Shown: positions 50,344-61,100 of the stretch, in pieces
Layout: every line of letters starts with the position of its first letter
Position numbering within the stretch: position 1 is the stretch's first letter
Assembly (NCBI RefSeq): GCF_003627955.1
Contig: NZ_RBWS01000011.1
Coordinates: 1-64,000, forward strand
Length of the DNA stretch: 64,000 nucleotides
Source of the DNA: Sphingobacterium puteale
GTDB taxonomy: Bacteria; Bacteroidota; Bacteroidia; Sphingobacteriales; Sphingobacteriaceae
Direction of reading: 5' to 3'
Notes under the pieces: generated by a model
Seen by the model: only the letters and a program-made list of their open reading frames with translations
What the model was told of the DNA's origin: nothing
Databases searched by the model: none
Translations under genes and position numbers: made by a program

Positions 50344-53334
50344 ATGAGATCAATTAATTTAACGAAGAAACGGATCAATTGGTGCGGATTGATCGTTTTA
50401 TCCACGGCACTGTTACCTTGCCCAGGGTATGCGCAGGAGCAAGTGGCATTGAAAGGTAGGGTAGAAGGCCAAAATGGCAAGCCTTTGTCTGGGGTTACGA
50501 TCTATTCGAAGACCACAGCCAAGGGTGCTGTCACGAGCAATGATGGGGAGTTTACCATTCCATCTGCTGCTGCAGACACATTGACATTTAGTTTTATCGG
50601 CTATGATACGCAAAAAGTAGGCGTCGGAGGAAGATCCAATCTTGTGATCAAATTAATTCCTAACAACGAACAGCTCTCCGAAGTGGTCGTTATCGGGTAT
50701 GGCCAACAGCGAAAAGGAGATTTAACGAGTTCGGTTGCGACGGTGACATCCGAAAATTTTGTAAAAGCTCCTGTTCAGGATGCCGGCCAGTTGTTGCAGG
50801 GTAAAGTGGCCGGATTAAGCGTAGGGACAACAAGTGGAAACCCGACGGGTGGAAGCCAGATCCTACTACGCGGAAATACAACATTGTTTGGTGCAAATAG
50901 CGACCCATTAGTGATTATTGATGGAATCCCAGGAACATTAAATACCGTAGCCCCCGAAGATATTGAATCCATCGATGTGCTCAAAGACGGCTCGGCTGCG
51001 GCGATCTATGGCGTACGGGGTACCAATGGCGTCATTATCATTACAACAAAAAGGGCAAAAGGCCAGGAAACAAATGTCATTGACTATGCGGGGTCCGTAA
51101 GTACACAATCCATATTGCGCAAACCGCAGCTGCTGACAGCCAGCGACTATCGCCAGCAGATCAGCGAGGGGATAAGGGATGCTTCCTGGGATCTGGGCTC
51201 GGATACCGACTGGCTAAAAGAAATTTCACAGACCCCACTGACACATATCCATAATTTGACATTTCGTGGCGGAAGCAGTAAAACAAATTATCTGGCATCA
51301 GCGAATTACAGGTATTTGGAAGGAATTCTGAAACGTTCCGATAATGAAACATTCAGCGGAAGAATAGATGTTAACCATACGATGCTGGACAATAAGCTTA
51401 AATTCAATCTAAGCCTGCTCAATCAGACCAATAGCTTTACGCAGACACAAGATGGGGGAACTTTTAATGGATATACCTATAGGCAGGCACTGATATTTAA
51501 TCCGACATCGCCCGTATACAATGAGAAGGGGAAATGGTTTGAACAGCCTAGTAATTTTAACTATGAAAATCCCCTCGCTCGTCTTTATGAGAGCGACGGT
51601 CAGACCCGTAGCGTAAATTCTAGGATGGCTGGTACGATCACCTACAATCCGATCGCTGATCTGAAATTAAGTTCGCTCTTTTCATACTCAAGAAATAATA
51701 TCACGGCAGGCTATTCCGAGACCAAAAACCATATTTCCAACTTAAGAGATAGTCGGAATGGTTATGCTGCGCTCGGGAATAGACTGATCATTGATCGTCT
51801 GATGGAACTTACAGCGGAGTATACCAAGACCATCGGAAAGCATCGCGGTAGTATTTTGGCTGGTTATGGTTACCAGGAAAATGAAAATTCGAGCAGCTTT
51901 ATCCAAAACTGGGATTTTCCGACCGATGTATTTGGTTACAATAATATCGGGCTAGGCAATGCAATAAAAGATGGTAAGGGTGCCATCGGCAGCGATAAAT
52001 TTGAGACCAACCTGATCAGCTTTTTCGGCCGGCTGACCTATAGCTACGACGATCGCTACCTGTTACTGGCAAGTGTCCGCCATGAAGGGGCAAGCCAGCT
52101 CGTCGGTGCAAAAAGTCCATGGGGTACATTCTCGGCGATTTCTGGAGGTTGGCGGATCTCCAACGAATCCTTTATGGAAGATCAGACAGTCTTTGATGAC
52201 TTAAAATTGCGCGCCGGATATGGGGTAACGGGAAATCCGCCATCTAACCTCTTTTTGGGACAGGCTCAATTGGGTTACGGTGGATATATTTATTCCAATG
52301 GACATTGGGTACAATCGCTTGGTCCAACTTCTAACCCTAACCCCAATATTCGATGGGAAGAAAAACGGGAAAGTAATTTTGGACTAGATTTCAGCTTGTT
52401 AAAAGGACTTGTAAGTGGTAATATTGACTATTATATCCGGGATATTAAAGGCTTGTTATATGATTATCAAGTGCCGAGCCCCCCAAACTTGGTTACGACA
52501 ACAAGGGCTAATGTGGGAACCATGCGCAACAACGGTATAGAGGTGCTGCTCAATATAGCGCCCGTGCGTAAGCCCAATTTTGAATGGAATACCAGCTTAC
52601 TGTTTTCGACAAATACCAATAAGCTGAAGAGCCTGTCCAATGAACTGTACCAAACGACAAATGATTACTTTACAACTGGCGGTACGGGCGAACCGATACA
52701 GACCTTTACAAATATTGTCTATATCGGTCAGCAGATCGGTGATTTCTACGGATTTAAGGCCGTGGATATCGACGATAATGGAAAATGGATCTATGAAGGT
52801 GCCGATGGTGCACGTGTAGCATACAACGATTTCGGGCACACCTTTGAGGATAAAAAAGTACTCGGAAATGGCCTCCCAAAATACTATGCAGGCTGGAACA
52901 ACAATTTCCGCTATAAAAATATTGACCTCTCCGTCACCATGCGCGGTGCATTTGACTATCAAATTCTTAATTTCCAGCGTATGTATCTTGAAAATCCTAG
53001 TTTGCAGAATTATAACCGCTTGGCATCGTCAGAGGATTTGGTATTTGGCAAAGCAAAATTAACGGCTCCGCTTGAGTTCAATAGTTATTACATTGAAGAC
53101 GGAGACCATTGGAAGATAGACAACATCACGTTGGGCTATACTTTCCGAAATATGAAAAGCAAGTGGCTGAATAATGCCCGTATCTATGCAAGTTCGCTGA
53201 ATACTTTTGTCATCACAGGATACAAGGGCATCGATCCTGAAGTAAATCGCTTGGGATTGTCGCCGGGTAATGATGACCGGGATAAATACCCAACAACACG
53301 CACTTTTACTTTTGGTGTTAACGTTAGTTTTTAA
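50344..53334 (+). CDS. SusC/RagA-family TonB-dependent outer-membrane receptor
   Basis: A 996-residue receptor with a signal peptide ending at PGYAQ (about 31), the carboxypeptidase-regulatory domain (ALKGRVEGQNGKPLSGVTI), SEVVVIGYGQQRKGDLTSS, plug motifs ILLRGNTTLFGANSDPL and DVLKDGSAAAIYGVRGTNGV, and a barrel ending in TFGVNVSF. All standard parts are intact. SusD follows 19 bases downstream and a GH127 enzyme gene next, so this is a compact polysaccharide-utilisation locus probably importing arabinose-containing oligosaccharides. Confidence 0.95.
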   Translation: MRSINLTKKRINWCGLIVLSTALLPCPGYAQEQVALKGRVEGQNGKPLSGVTIYSKTTAKGAVTSNDGEFTIPSAAADTLTFSFIGYDTQKVGVGGRSNLVIKLIPNNEQLSEVVVIGYGQQRKGDLTSSVATVTSENFVKAPVQDAGQLLQGKVAGLSVGTTSGNPTGGSQILLRGNTTLFGANSDPLVIIDGIPGTLNTVAPEDIESIDVLKDGSAAAIYGVRGTNGVIIITTKRAKGQETNVIDYAGSVSTQSILRKPQLLTASDYRQQISEGIRDASWDLGSDTDWLKEISQTPLTHIHNLTFRGGSSKTNYLASANYRYLEGILKRSDNETFSGRIDVNHTMLDNKLKFNLSLLNQTNSFTQTQDGGTFNGYTYRQALIFNPTSPVYNEKGKWFEQPSNFNYENPLARLYESDGQTRSVNSRMAGTITYNPIADLKLSSLFSYSRNNITAGYSETKNHISNLRDSRNGYAALGNRLIIDRLMELTAEYTKTIGKHRGSILAGYGYQENENSSSFIQNWDFPTDVFGYNNIGLGNAIKDGKGAIGSDKFETNLISFFGRLTYSYDDRYLLLASVRHEGASQLVGAKSPWGTFSAISGGWRISNESFMEDQTVFDDLKLRAGYGVTGNPPSNLFLGQAQLGYGGYIYSNGHWVQSLGPTSNPNPNIRWEEKRESNFGLDFSLLKGLVSGNIDYYIRDIKGLLYDYQVPSPPNLVTTTRANVGTMRNNGIEVLLNIAPVRKPNFEWNTSLLFSTNTNKLKSLSNELYQTTNDYFTTGGTGEPIQTFTNIVYIGQQIGDFYGFKAVDIDDNGKWIYEGADGARVAYNDFGHTFEDKKVLGNGLPKYYAGWNNNFRYKNIDLSVTMRGAFDYQILNFQRMYLENPSLQNYNRLASSEDLVFGKAKLTAPLEFNSYYIEDGDHWKIDNITLGYTFRNMKSKWLNNARIYASSLNTFVITGYKGIDPEVNRLGLSPGNDDRDKYPTTRTFTFGVNVSF

Positions 53335-53353
53335 TTCTTTAAAGATGTCAATT

Positions 53354-54982
53354 ATGAAAAGAAATAATTTAGCAAAGATCTTATTTGTCGGCTGTGCTTT
53401 TCTTTCGGTCAGCAGCTGTACAAAATTAAAAGATGATTCCTATACAACTATTATCTCCAATAAATTCCAGCCGACACAAGATGACCTGGCCTCACTTTTG
53501 GGAACAGCATATTCCAACTGGCGCTTTTTGCTACTCGATTGGGATGGCTTATGGCGGGCCCAGGAACTCAGCGGTGATCAGGAAGTCATTCCGGCAAGAC
53601 CGAATGGATGGGTCGATGGCGGAGTATATAAACGTATCCATCAACATACTTGGACTGCTGATGAAGGCATAGTGGTGCAAACTTGGAACAGAACGTTTGC
53701 CGGAATTACAAACTGTAACCGAATCATTTACCAAATCGAATCCGGTATGATTCCCGTAGCGGAAAATAAGGAGGCTGTCATTGCAGAACTGAAAGTCCTC
53801 CGGGCAGCTTATTATGCGATTTTATGCGACGCCTTTGGCAATGTCCCAATTGTAACGCAGTTTGACCTTCCCGAAGGCTTTCTTCCGAAACAAAATTCCC
53901 GTAAGGAGGTGTATGATTTTGTTGTCAATGAAATCGAATCCAATAGCAGTTTGCTCAGCGAAAAGAATGACAAAAGTACGTATGGTAAATTGAATAAATG
54001 GGCAGCAAATGCGTTGTTGGCGCGTATGTACCTGAATGCCGAGGTGTATAGCGGTACGGCACAGTGGCAGAAAGTAATTGCCACCTGCGATGCAATTATC
54101 AACTCAGGTGCAGGCTATATGCTGGAAAATAACCAAAAGAACGTATTCGTTACCGAGAACCAGAATTCGAAGGAGATCGTATTTGCCCTGCCGTTGGATG
54201 AAAATTATACCAATAACTGGAATGCATTTGACCTTCATATGCAGTCACTTCCTTCGGAAAGTCAGGCGACCTACAACTTGCTTTCGGCACCATGGGGCGG
54301 TATGTGTGCGACACCTCAGTTTATTCGTTCTTTTGATCAAGATGACATTCGGAATCAACGTAACTGGATTCAGGGACAGCAATATTCTTCTTCTGGACAA
54401 GCACTCGTCGTAGGGCTCGGGGCATACAAGGACAAACCTTTGCACCTGATCAACGAGGTTCCTTCGATTGATGCCTCCGAAACCATCCACGGTTTCCGTT
54501 TGGGTAAATTCGAAATTAAGCAAGGGGCGGCGGTACAACTCAGTAATGATTATCCGATCGTCCGGTATGCCGAGGTTTTGATGATGAAAGCGGAGGCACT
54601 CTTGCGGTCCGGTAAGCCCGATGAAGCTGCGCAGATTGTAACGACAGTAAGGCAGCGGGCTTTTCCCGATCAGCCTGCCAAAGCAATTGTTACGGGAAGC
54701 CAGCTACAGGGGGGCAGCACCTATGATTACGGTCAGCGTGACAGTGATGGAAGTACCAAGGAGGGCGGGGCCGATATCAAATATGGCCGATTTTTGGATG
54801 AATTGGGCTGGGAATTCGACCAGGAAGCACACCGGCGCACAGACCTGATCCGTTTTGGCGTTTTCAGCACGAAATCGTGGCTCTCACATAAGGCAACCAA
54901 GAATGCAACGCGCAACTTGTTCCCAATTCCACGGCCGGCTTTGAACACCAATTCAAACTTGGCTCAAAATCCTGGATATTAG
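53354..54982 (+). CDS. SusD/RagB-family surface lipoprotein
   Basis: A 542-residue lipoprotein. Counting from ATG 53354 (MKRNNLAK) the lipobox SVSSC ends at about residue 20, followed by TKLKDDSYTT. The closing pattern EFDQEAHRRTDLIRFGVF and LFPIPRPAL, ending NPGY, is typical SusD. The frame opens at 53270 inside the SusC gene; ATG 53345 is a third choice, but 53354 gives the best signal. It binds the oligosaccharide for the SusC barrel. Confidence 0.93.
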   Translation: MKRNNLAKILFVGCAFLSVSSCTKLKDDSYTTIISNKFQPTQDDLASLLGTAYSNWRFLLLDWDGLWRAQELSGDQEVIPARPNGWVDGGVYKRIHQHTWTADEGIVVQTWNRTFAGITNCNRIIYQIESGMIPVAENKEAVIAELKVLRAAYYAILCDAFGNVPIVTQFDLPEGFLPKQNSRKEVYDFVVNEIESNSSLLSEKNDKSTYGKLNKWAANALLARMYLNAEVYSGTAQWQKVIATCDAIINSGAGYMLENNQKNVFVTENQNSKEIVFALPLDENYTNNWNAFDLHMQSLPSESQATYNLLSAPWGGMCATPQFIRSFDQDDIRNQRNWIQGQQYSSSGQALVVGLGAYKDKPLHLINEVPSIDASETIHGFRLGKFEIKQGAAVQLSNDYPIVRYAEVLMMKAEALLRSGKPDEAAQIVTTVRQRAFPDQPAKAIVTGSQLQGGSTYDYGQRDSDGSTKEGGADIKYGRFLDELGWEFDQEAHRRTDLIRFGVFSTKSWLSHKATKNATRNLFPIPRPALNTNSNLAQNPGY

Positions 54983-55002
54983 TAATAAAGGTGAAACGGA
55001 AA

Positions 55003-57438
55003 ATGAACGTTAAGATGAAAAGACTAACATGCTATGCAGTACTGATTTCGCTATTGGCGACTGCATTTTTTGCCGAAGGTCAGGCGCAGACTAAAGAGGC
55101 TAAACAATACGATTACCCAATCGAACCTGTTTCTTTTGTGGATGTAAAGTTTACCGATAAATTTTGGGCACCTAGACTTAAGATCAACCAGCAGGTGACG
55201 ATCCCCATCGCACTCCAGCAGTGTTACTCCACCGGAAGGGTCGATAACTTCAAGAAAGCTGGCGGCCTGATGAAGGGATATTTCAATACAGAATATACCT
55301 TTGACGATACAGATATTTATAAGATAATAGAAGGAATGGCCTATTCGATACAGACCAATCCGAGTGGGGAACTGGAAAAGCAGATGGATTCACTGATCTA
55401 TTTTATAGGAAAGGCGCAGGAATCTGACGGTTACCTGTATACCGCGCGTACAGCTGCCGAGCCTGGAAAGCTACATCCATGGACTGGAGAGAATCGCTGG
55501 GAGAAAGATCCTGATCTGAGCCACGAGCTATACAATTCAGGACATTTATATGAGGCTGCCGTAGCGCATTATTTGGCCACTGGAAAGCGTACATTATTGG
55601 AAATAGCCATTAAGAATGCCGATCTCCTGGTAAAGGACTTTTTGCTGGGGGGATTGAAATATGAACCCGGGCATCAGATCGTAGAAATGGGCTTGGCAAA
55701 GATGTATCGTGTGACCGGAAAAAAGAAATATCTTGATCTGGCGAAATATTTTCTTGACCTGAAAGGAAAGGGTGTTCGGGGTGAATATGCGCAGAGCCAT
55801 AAACCGGTCATCGAACAAGACGAAGCTGTGGGGCATGCCGTACGCGCAGTTTATATGTATTCGGGTATGGCCGATGTCGCAGCACTTACCGGCAATAAGG
55901 CCTACCTAAATGCAATTGATAAGATATGGAACAACGTGGTTGATAAAAAGTACTATGTTACCGGCGGAATCGGTGCACGGGGACATGGAGAGGCATTCGG
56001 TGATAACTATGAACTACCGAATATGTCCGCTTATTGTGAGACCTGTGCGGCAATTGGCAATGTGTATTGGAACCATCGCCAATTCTTGATGCATGGTGAT
56101 TCGAAATATTATGATGTAATCGAACGTACCTTGTACAATGGTGTACTCTCAGGTGTGGGGCTCTCAGGGGACCGTTTCTTCTATCCAAACCCCTTGGCAT
56201 CTGAGGGGCAGCATACACGTGCCGAGTGGTTCGGCTGTGCATGTTGTCCGAGTAATGTATGTCGTTTTATACCTTCAATACCAGGATATACCTATGCGCA
56301 CAAGGACAATGAAATCTATGTCAATCTTTTTGTGGAAAGTGAAACGACAATCGACCTGCCCAAGAATAAGGTCCACCTTTCACAGAAATCGAATTATCCC
56401 TGGGAAGGCAATACGACAATCAGTGTTACTCCGGAAAAAACTGCGGCATTTGACGTTTTGGTAAGGATACCGGGCTGGGCTTTGGAACGTCCGGTTCCGA
56501 GTGACCTCTATACCTATGTTAAGCCCGAAAGAAAAGAAGTGGAGATCCAGATAAACGGTAAGCCGATTGAATATACCGTCAGGGCAAACGGTTATGCCAC
56601 GTTAAACCGTCAATGGAAAAAAGGTGATCGCATCGACATCGTATTCCCAATGGACGTAAAACGTACGATTGCGCATGATCAGGTGAAAGATGATAAAGGA
56701 AAGGTGGCGTTGGAACGGGGGCCAATTGTATACTGCTTGGAATGGGCAGACAACGATGGTAAAGTCTCGAATGCCGTGCTTACCGATGATGTGCTGGTTA
56801 AGAGCAGCTATCAGCCCGATAAACTTAATGGTATTGTTAGCCTGGCAATGGAAGGTAAAAGTACCGCTCGGGACGGGCAGAATAATATAGTAGAAAAGGA
56901 CAAAAAGCTGACGGCAATTCCCTACTATGCCTGGGCCAACCGTGGTGCTGGTGAGATGGAAGTCTGGATTCCCAGAACGGTGGAATATACAAAACCATTG
57001 CCTGCTATGACAAATTCGTCGCGTGCAAAAGTAACCTCTTCCAAGGGTGTAAATGCTTCATTGGCGAAAGTGAACGATGGCTATTGGCCTAAGAGTTCTT
57101 CGGACCGAGATGTCTCCTTTTATGCATTATGGCCAGCGAAAGGCACGCAGGAATGGATAGATTATGAGTTTGAAAAACCAGTGCAGATTTCCCAGGCAAG
57201 TGTCTATTGGTGGGATGACCGACCTTGGGGCGGGAGCAGAATTCCAGATAGTTGGCGTATAGAATATCTCGATCTAAATGGCAATTGGGCCGAAGTAAAA
57301 AATACAACAGCATACACGCTTGAACAAGACAAGACCAATACGGTTACTTTTGAAACCGTTTCTGCACAAAAAGTCCGGTTAAAATTTCAGATGGGCAAAG
57401 ACTTTTCGGCAGGAATATATGAATTTGAGGTAAAGTAA
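55003..57438 (+). CDS. GH127 glycoside hydrolase (beta-L-arabinofuranosidase type) with C-terminal discoidin-like domain
   Basis: An exported enzyme predicted to release beta-L-arabinofuranose. The frame opens at 54991 (GTG); counting from there, the GH127 zinc site is visible as E350 and C352 (YCETCAAIG) with C418 and C419 (FGCACCPSN), matching the Glu/Cys set that includes the catalytic cysteine of known family members. The (alpha/alpha)6 toroid covers about 45-560. A beta-sandwich tail (about 670-815, with VYWWDDRPWGGSRIPDSW and RLKFQMGKDFSAGIYEF) resembles F5/8-type carbohydrate-binding domains. The signal peptide ends near EGQAQ (33). It starts 20 bases after SusD and closes the operon before a strong terminator. 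Confidence 0.92.
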   Translation: MNVKMKRLTCYAVLISLLATAFFAEGQAQTKEAKQYDYPIEPVSFVDVKFTDKFWAPRLKINQQVTIPIALQQCYSTGRVDNFKKAGGLMKGYFNTEYTFDDTDIYKIIEGMAYSIQTNPSGELEKQMDSLIYFIGKAQESDGYLYTARTAAEPGKLHPWTGENRWEKDPDLSHELYNSGHLYEAAVAHYLATGKRTLLEIAIKNADLLVKDFLLGGLKYEPGHQIVEMGLAKMYRVTGKKKYLDLAKYFLDLKGKGVRGEYAQSHKPVIEQDEAVGHAVRAVYMYSGMADVAALTGNKAYLNAIDKIWNNVVDKKYYVTGGIGARGHGEAFGDNYELPNMSAYCETCAAIGNVYWNHRQFLMHGDSKYYDVIERTLYNGVLSGVGLSGDRFFYPNPLASEGQHTRAEWFGCACCPSNVCRFIPSIPGYTYAHKDNEIYVNLFVESETTIDLPKNKVHLSQKSNYPWEGNTTISVTPEKTAAFDVLVRIPGWALERPVPSDLYTYVKPERKEVEIQINGKPIEYTVRANGYATLNRQWKKGDRIDIVFPMDVKRTIAHDQVKDDKGKVALERGPIVYCLEWADNDGKVSNAVLTDDVLVKSSYQPDKLNGIVSLAMEGKSTARDGQNNIVEKDKKLTAIPYYAWANRGAGEMEVWIPRTVEYTKPLPAMTNSSRAKVTSSKGVNASLAKVNDGYWPKSSSDRDVSFYALWPAKGTQEWIDYEFEKPVQISQASVYWWDDRPWGGSRIPDSWRIEYLDLNGNWAEVKNTTAYTLEQDKTNTVTFETVSAQKVRLKFQMGKDFSAGIYEFEVK

Positions 57439-57452
57439 TCGATTACATGGAC

Positions 57453-57489
57453 AAATTGCGGAGCCCTTAAAAAAAGGCTCCGCAATTTT
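57453..57489 (+). terminator. Strong rho-independent terminator
   Basis: AAATTGCGGAGCC (57453-57465) pairs exactly with 57476-57488 and ends in T residues. It ends the SusC/SusD/GH127 operon. Confidence 0.88.
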
Positions 57490-57676
57490 CGTACATACAA
57501 AAATGTCGATAACCTATTATCCCTCTGATTTGTCCCGAACGAATACGACTGTCAGATCGTTGTGCACTGATCGGAATTTTTGCCATCCCTAAAGCGGACA
57601 CCTCGCTCCAAATGCTAAAGAATAATCAGTATAAAATATTAATATCCCAAAACCTCTAATGAATAGGATTGGAAGG

Positions 57677-57709
57677 AGCTTCAATTTAAGGACATTGAAG
57701 CTTTTTTTT
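57677..57709 (+). terminator. Orphan rho-independent terminator
   Basis: AGCTTCAAT (57677-57685) pairs with ATTGAAGCT (57694-57702) and is followed by seven to eight T. No intact gene precedes it after the GH127 terminator, so it must serve a relic, a short RNA or nothing. The rest of the gap to 58078 is AT-rich without a gene. Confidence 0.75.
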
Positions 57710-58078
57710 GTTTAAATTAATCGATTTAGTTATCCCGGTGTTATCCCTTCGTTTATAAGCTTTATTCGCTCTTATTCTTGGAATTTAATCATTTCTATGT
57801 GGAATTAAACATTGTTTTAAAACAAAATATGCTGAATTATCACACAATAACTAAACTGTTTAATGTTTATTTGTAAATTTAAATCATTGTATATTAATTA
57901 TTTATAATTTTTTTGTGAAAAATATTTTTTAAAATACTAAATCGGTTAAATTTATTTTTTATGTTTGTATCGCAGGTAGGAAAGGGCCTGTATTTATAAA
58001 CCTTAAATAGTTAATTGCTATACAATCTTTCAGACTGAAATGAATATCGTTTCAGGTTTTTTTACTCGGATCTAAAAA

Positions 58079-58098
58079 TGTTGTTTTGACGTTTAAAA
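58079..58098 (+). promoter_or_regulatory. 20-nt motif shared by two SusC promoters, copy 2
   Basis: TGTTGTTTTGACGTTTAAAA, 84 bases before the SusC start, differs from the copy at 50286 by one base. A common sigma or regulator site for both utilisation units is the simplest reading. Confidence 0.65.
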
Positions 58099-58162
58099 AA
58101 TCTGAAAAGATTTATTTGCGATTTTTTATAAATGTGAAATAAACAATTATAAACATGTAAAT

Positions 58163-61100
58163 ATGAAAAGTAGATCAAGTATTCAGTCCTTGGTGGCGGG
58201 CATTGCCTGTAGTGTTTTCATGGTACAGGTCAACCCCTTGTTTGCGCAGCAGATCCAGGTGCGAGGACTTGTAAAGGATTCCAAAACAGGGTTGCCCTTA
58301 TCAGGGGTATCAATCCGCATCAACAATCAGGCAAAGGGGAGCTCGGATAGCAAGGGGCAGTTTGTACTGCAGGCCAACTCGGGTGAAAATATAGAGTTTC
58401 GCCTAATTGGTTATGAGGTACAATCACAAAAGGCGCAAGGTAGCATGAGCGTGGCACTAAAATCAACGGAAGGAACGTTGGAAGAAGTGGTTGTTGTCGG
58501 CTATGGTACACAAAAACGAGCCACCTTAACGGGGGCCGTCGAAACCGTCAGTAGTAAAACATTTGAAGACCGAGCGGTTACCAATGTTGCTCTGGCACTG
58601 CAGGGACAGACGCCGGGGCTTACCGTTACACGGACATCACCTAGGCCAGGTAACGAAGGGCTCAACCTTTCCATTCGTGGAGCCTCATCCATCAACGGTT
58701 CTAAACCGCTGATCGTCATTGATGGCGTGCCGGCATTGAACGATTATTCCTTTCTAAATTTAAATTCGGACGATATTGAAAACATCTCTGTCTTGAAGGA
58801 CGGCGCAGCAGCCATCTATGGTTCCCGTGCAGCAAATGGTGTTTTGTTGGTGACGACAAAAAAAGGAAAAGGAAAATTAAAAGTCGACTACAACGGCAAC
58901 TTTCGCTTCAATACCAATGGTCTGGTTGGATATTCCCCCTCGATGCAGGAATATGCAACGATGTGGCTGGAAGCCAACAAAGAGGAAACTGTGCCAAACT
59001 GGTGGGTATGGGGCGAAGACAACGTCAGGAAAATGGCCCAGGGGATCGAGGGTAAATACGATCTGTATAACACTGATTTTTATATCTTCAATGCAAATCG
59101 GATCCAGGAAATGTTTTCAACACGTTATTCCTATCAGCATAACCTCAGTTTGGGAAGCGGAAATGATAAGTCCAGTTATCGGTTATCATTTGCTTATGCA
59201 GATAATCAGGCAAACCTTGCTACTGCTTATGATGGTCAAAAACAGTGGAATGCGCGTTTCAATTATACCTATAATTTAACCGATAAATTAAAGCTGGAAT
59301 CGAATATCAGCGCCATTAACGCGAATACGAGCATGCCTTCGAGAGGGCTGGGAAATATCTTGTATTCTTTTGATATGCCGTTTTACCCAGCTAAAAACCC
59401 AATGGGGCAGTGGTTGGCTCCATTCAATGGAATCGATGCGGGTTCAAACAGAAATGCCGCTGCCACCACCTCCGACGCGGGCCGCTTTGACAAAAAATCG
59501 CTCACTAGCCGGGTAGATTTGCGTGCTACTTATGACATCTGGAACGGCATTTCTCTGGAGGCTGCTGCATCCTTGCAGAATGAACGCTATACGGGTGAGT
59601 CTTATGTCGTTCCCGTAAAGCTTTACAACTGGTATGGGGATTATGTCGCCAATGCCTATAACACCGATGGTACGAATAATACGTATTCTGCAGGTACATT
59701 TAATGGGCTTAGTCAATATTATGAAGCCTTATTGCGCTACAATAAAACACTTGCCGGAAAACATAATATCTCGGCAATGGTCGGTATCAATGCCGAAAAA
59801 TTCAATTCACAAACGATTAATGCAACAAGGCTTGGTTATGATGATCTAGGAATATATGACATCGGACTTGGTAAAACAGAAGGAATGACAAACAGTGGTG
59901 GAAAAAGCCTGAACGGTCGGTATTCCTATATCAGTAGATTCACTTACAACTACGCTGAGAAATACCTGCTGGAGCTTGTGGGACGTTACGATGGCAATTC
60001 ACGCTTTGCCAAAGGACATAAGTTTAAAGGTTTTGGCTCCGTACAGGCCGGTTGGGTATTTAGTGAAGAGTCCTTTATGGCTCCACTGAAAGATATTGTC
60101 AGTTTTGGTAAGTTGCGGGGCAGCTATGCCTCCACGGGAAATGCAGCAGACAACCTAAGGGATTTCGACTATTTGTCACTGGTCAATATTGGTACATCTG
60201 TTTTGGGATTACCGGCTTCCCTCCAGACAAATTCTGGTTTATCCAACAATGGTTTGATCAGCTATGACCGGACCTGGGAAACTGTTATACAGGCCAATGC
60301 CGGGCTAGATCTCAAGTTCTTGAGAAATAGATTGAGCGCCACTTTTGATGCCTATGAAAAAAGAAACATCGGTATGCTCACACAGGTTGTTTACCCCTCT
60401 GTATTAGGGGGAACGGCGCCGCAGACAAACAGTGGGAAATTCTATACGCGTGGTTGGGAACTTTCTATTGGCTGGAAAGATCAAAAGGGAGATTTCGGTT
60501 ACAATGTAGCGGTCAATATGGGAAATGCCAATACCAAGGTAGATCAAGTGGAAAATGCGGATACCTATAACGCAGGGCGAAATAATGTTGTCAACGGCTA
60601 TCCTTTCAGATCATGGTTTTTGTTTAAGACGGATGGATATTTTAAAGATCAGGCTGATGTAGATGCGTATTATGCAGCTTATGGGAATAGTGAGGCATTG
60701 AAAGGTCTGGAAAAGACAAATCCCCAAAAAACACTGCGCCCAGGTGATACAAAAAGGGTCGATGTTGCAGGTACCGGAAATATCACAGCTGGAGGAAATA
60801 CACAAAGCTCTTTGGTGTATATGGGTGATGCCATGCCGCATTACACCTATGGGATCAACTTAGGTGGCTCTTGGAAAGGCTTTGATCTAAATGCTTTTTT
60901 TCAGGGGCATTTAAAACAGAATATTATGCGTACGGGGTATATGGCCTATCCTTTTAGGGCATTATATACCAATCAGAATCCTTCCTTTCTGGGCCACACT
61001 TGGACCGAAGAGAATCCGAATGCGGAGTTTCCCCGTTTGACCAGCAATGTGGATCGGGCGGCATGGAACTATGCGAATAATGATTTTATGCTGCAGAATA

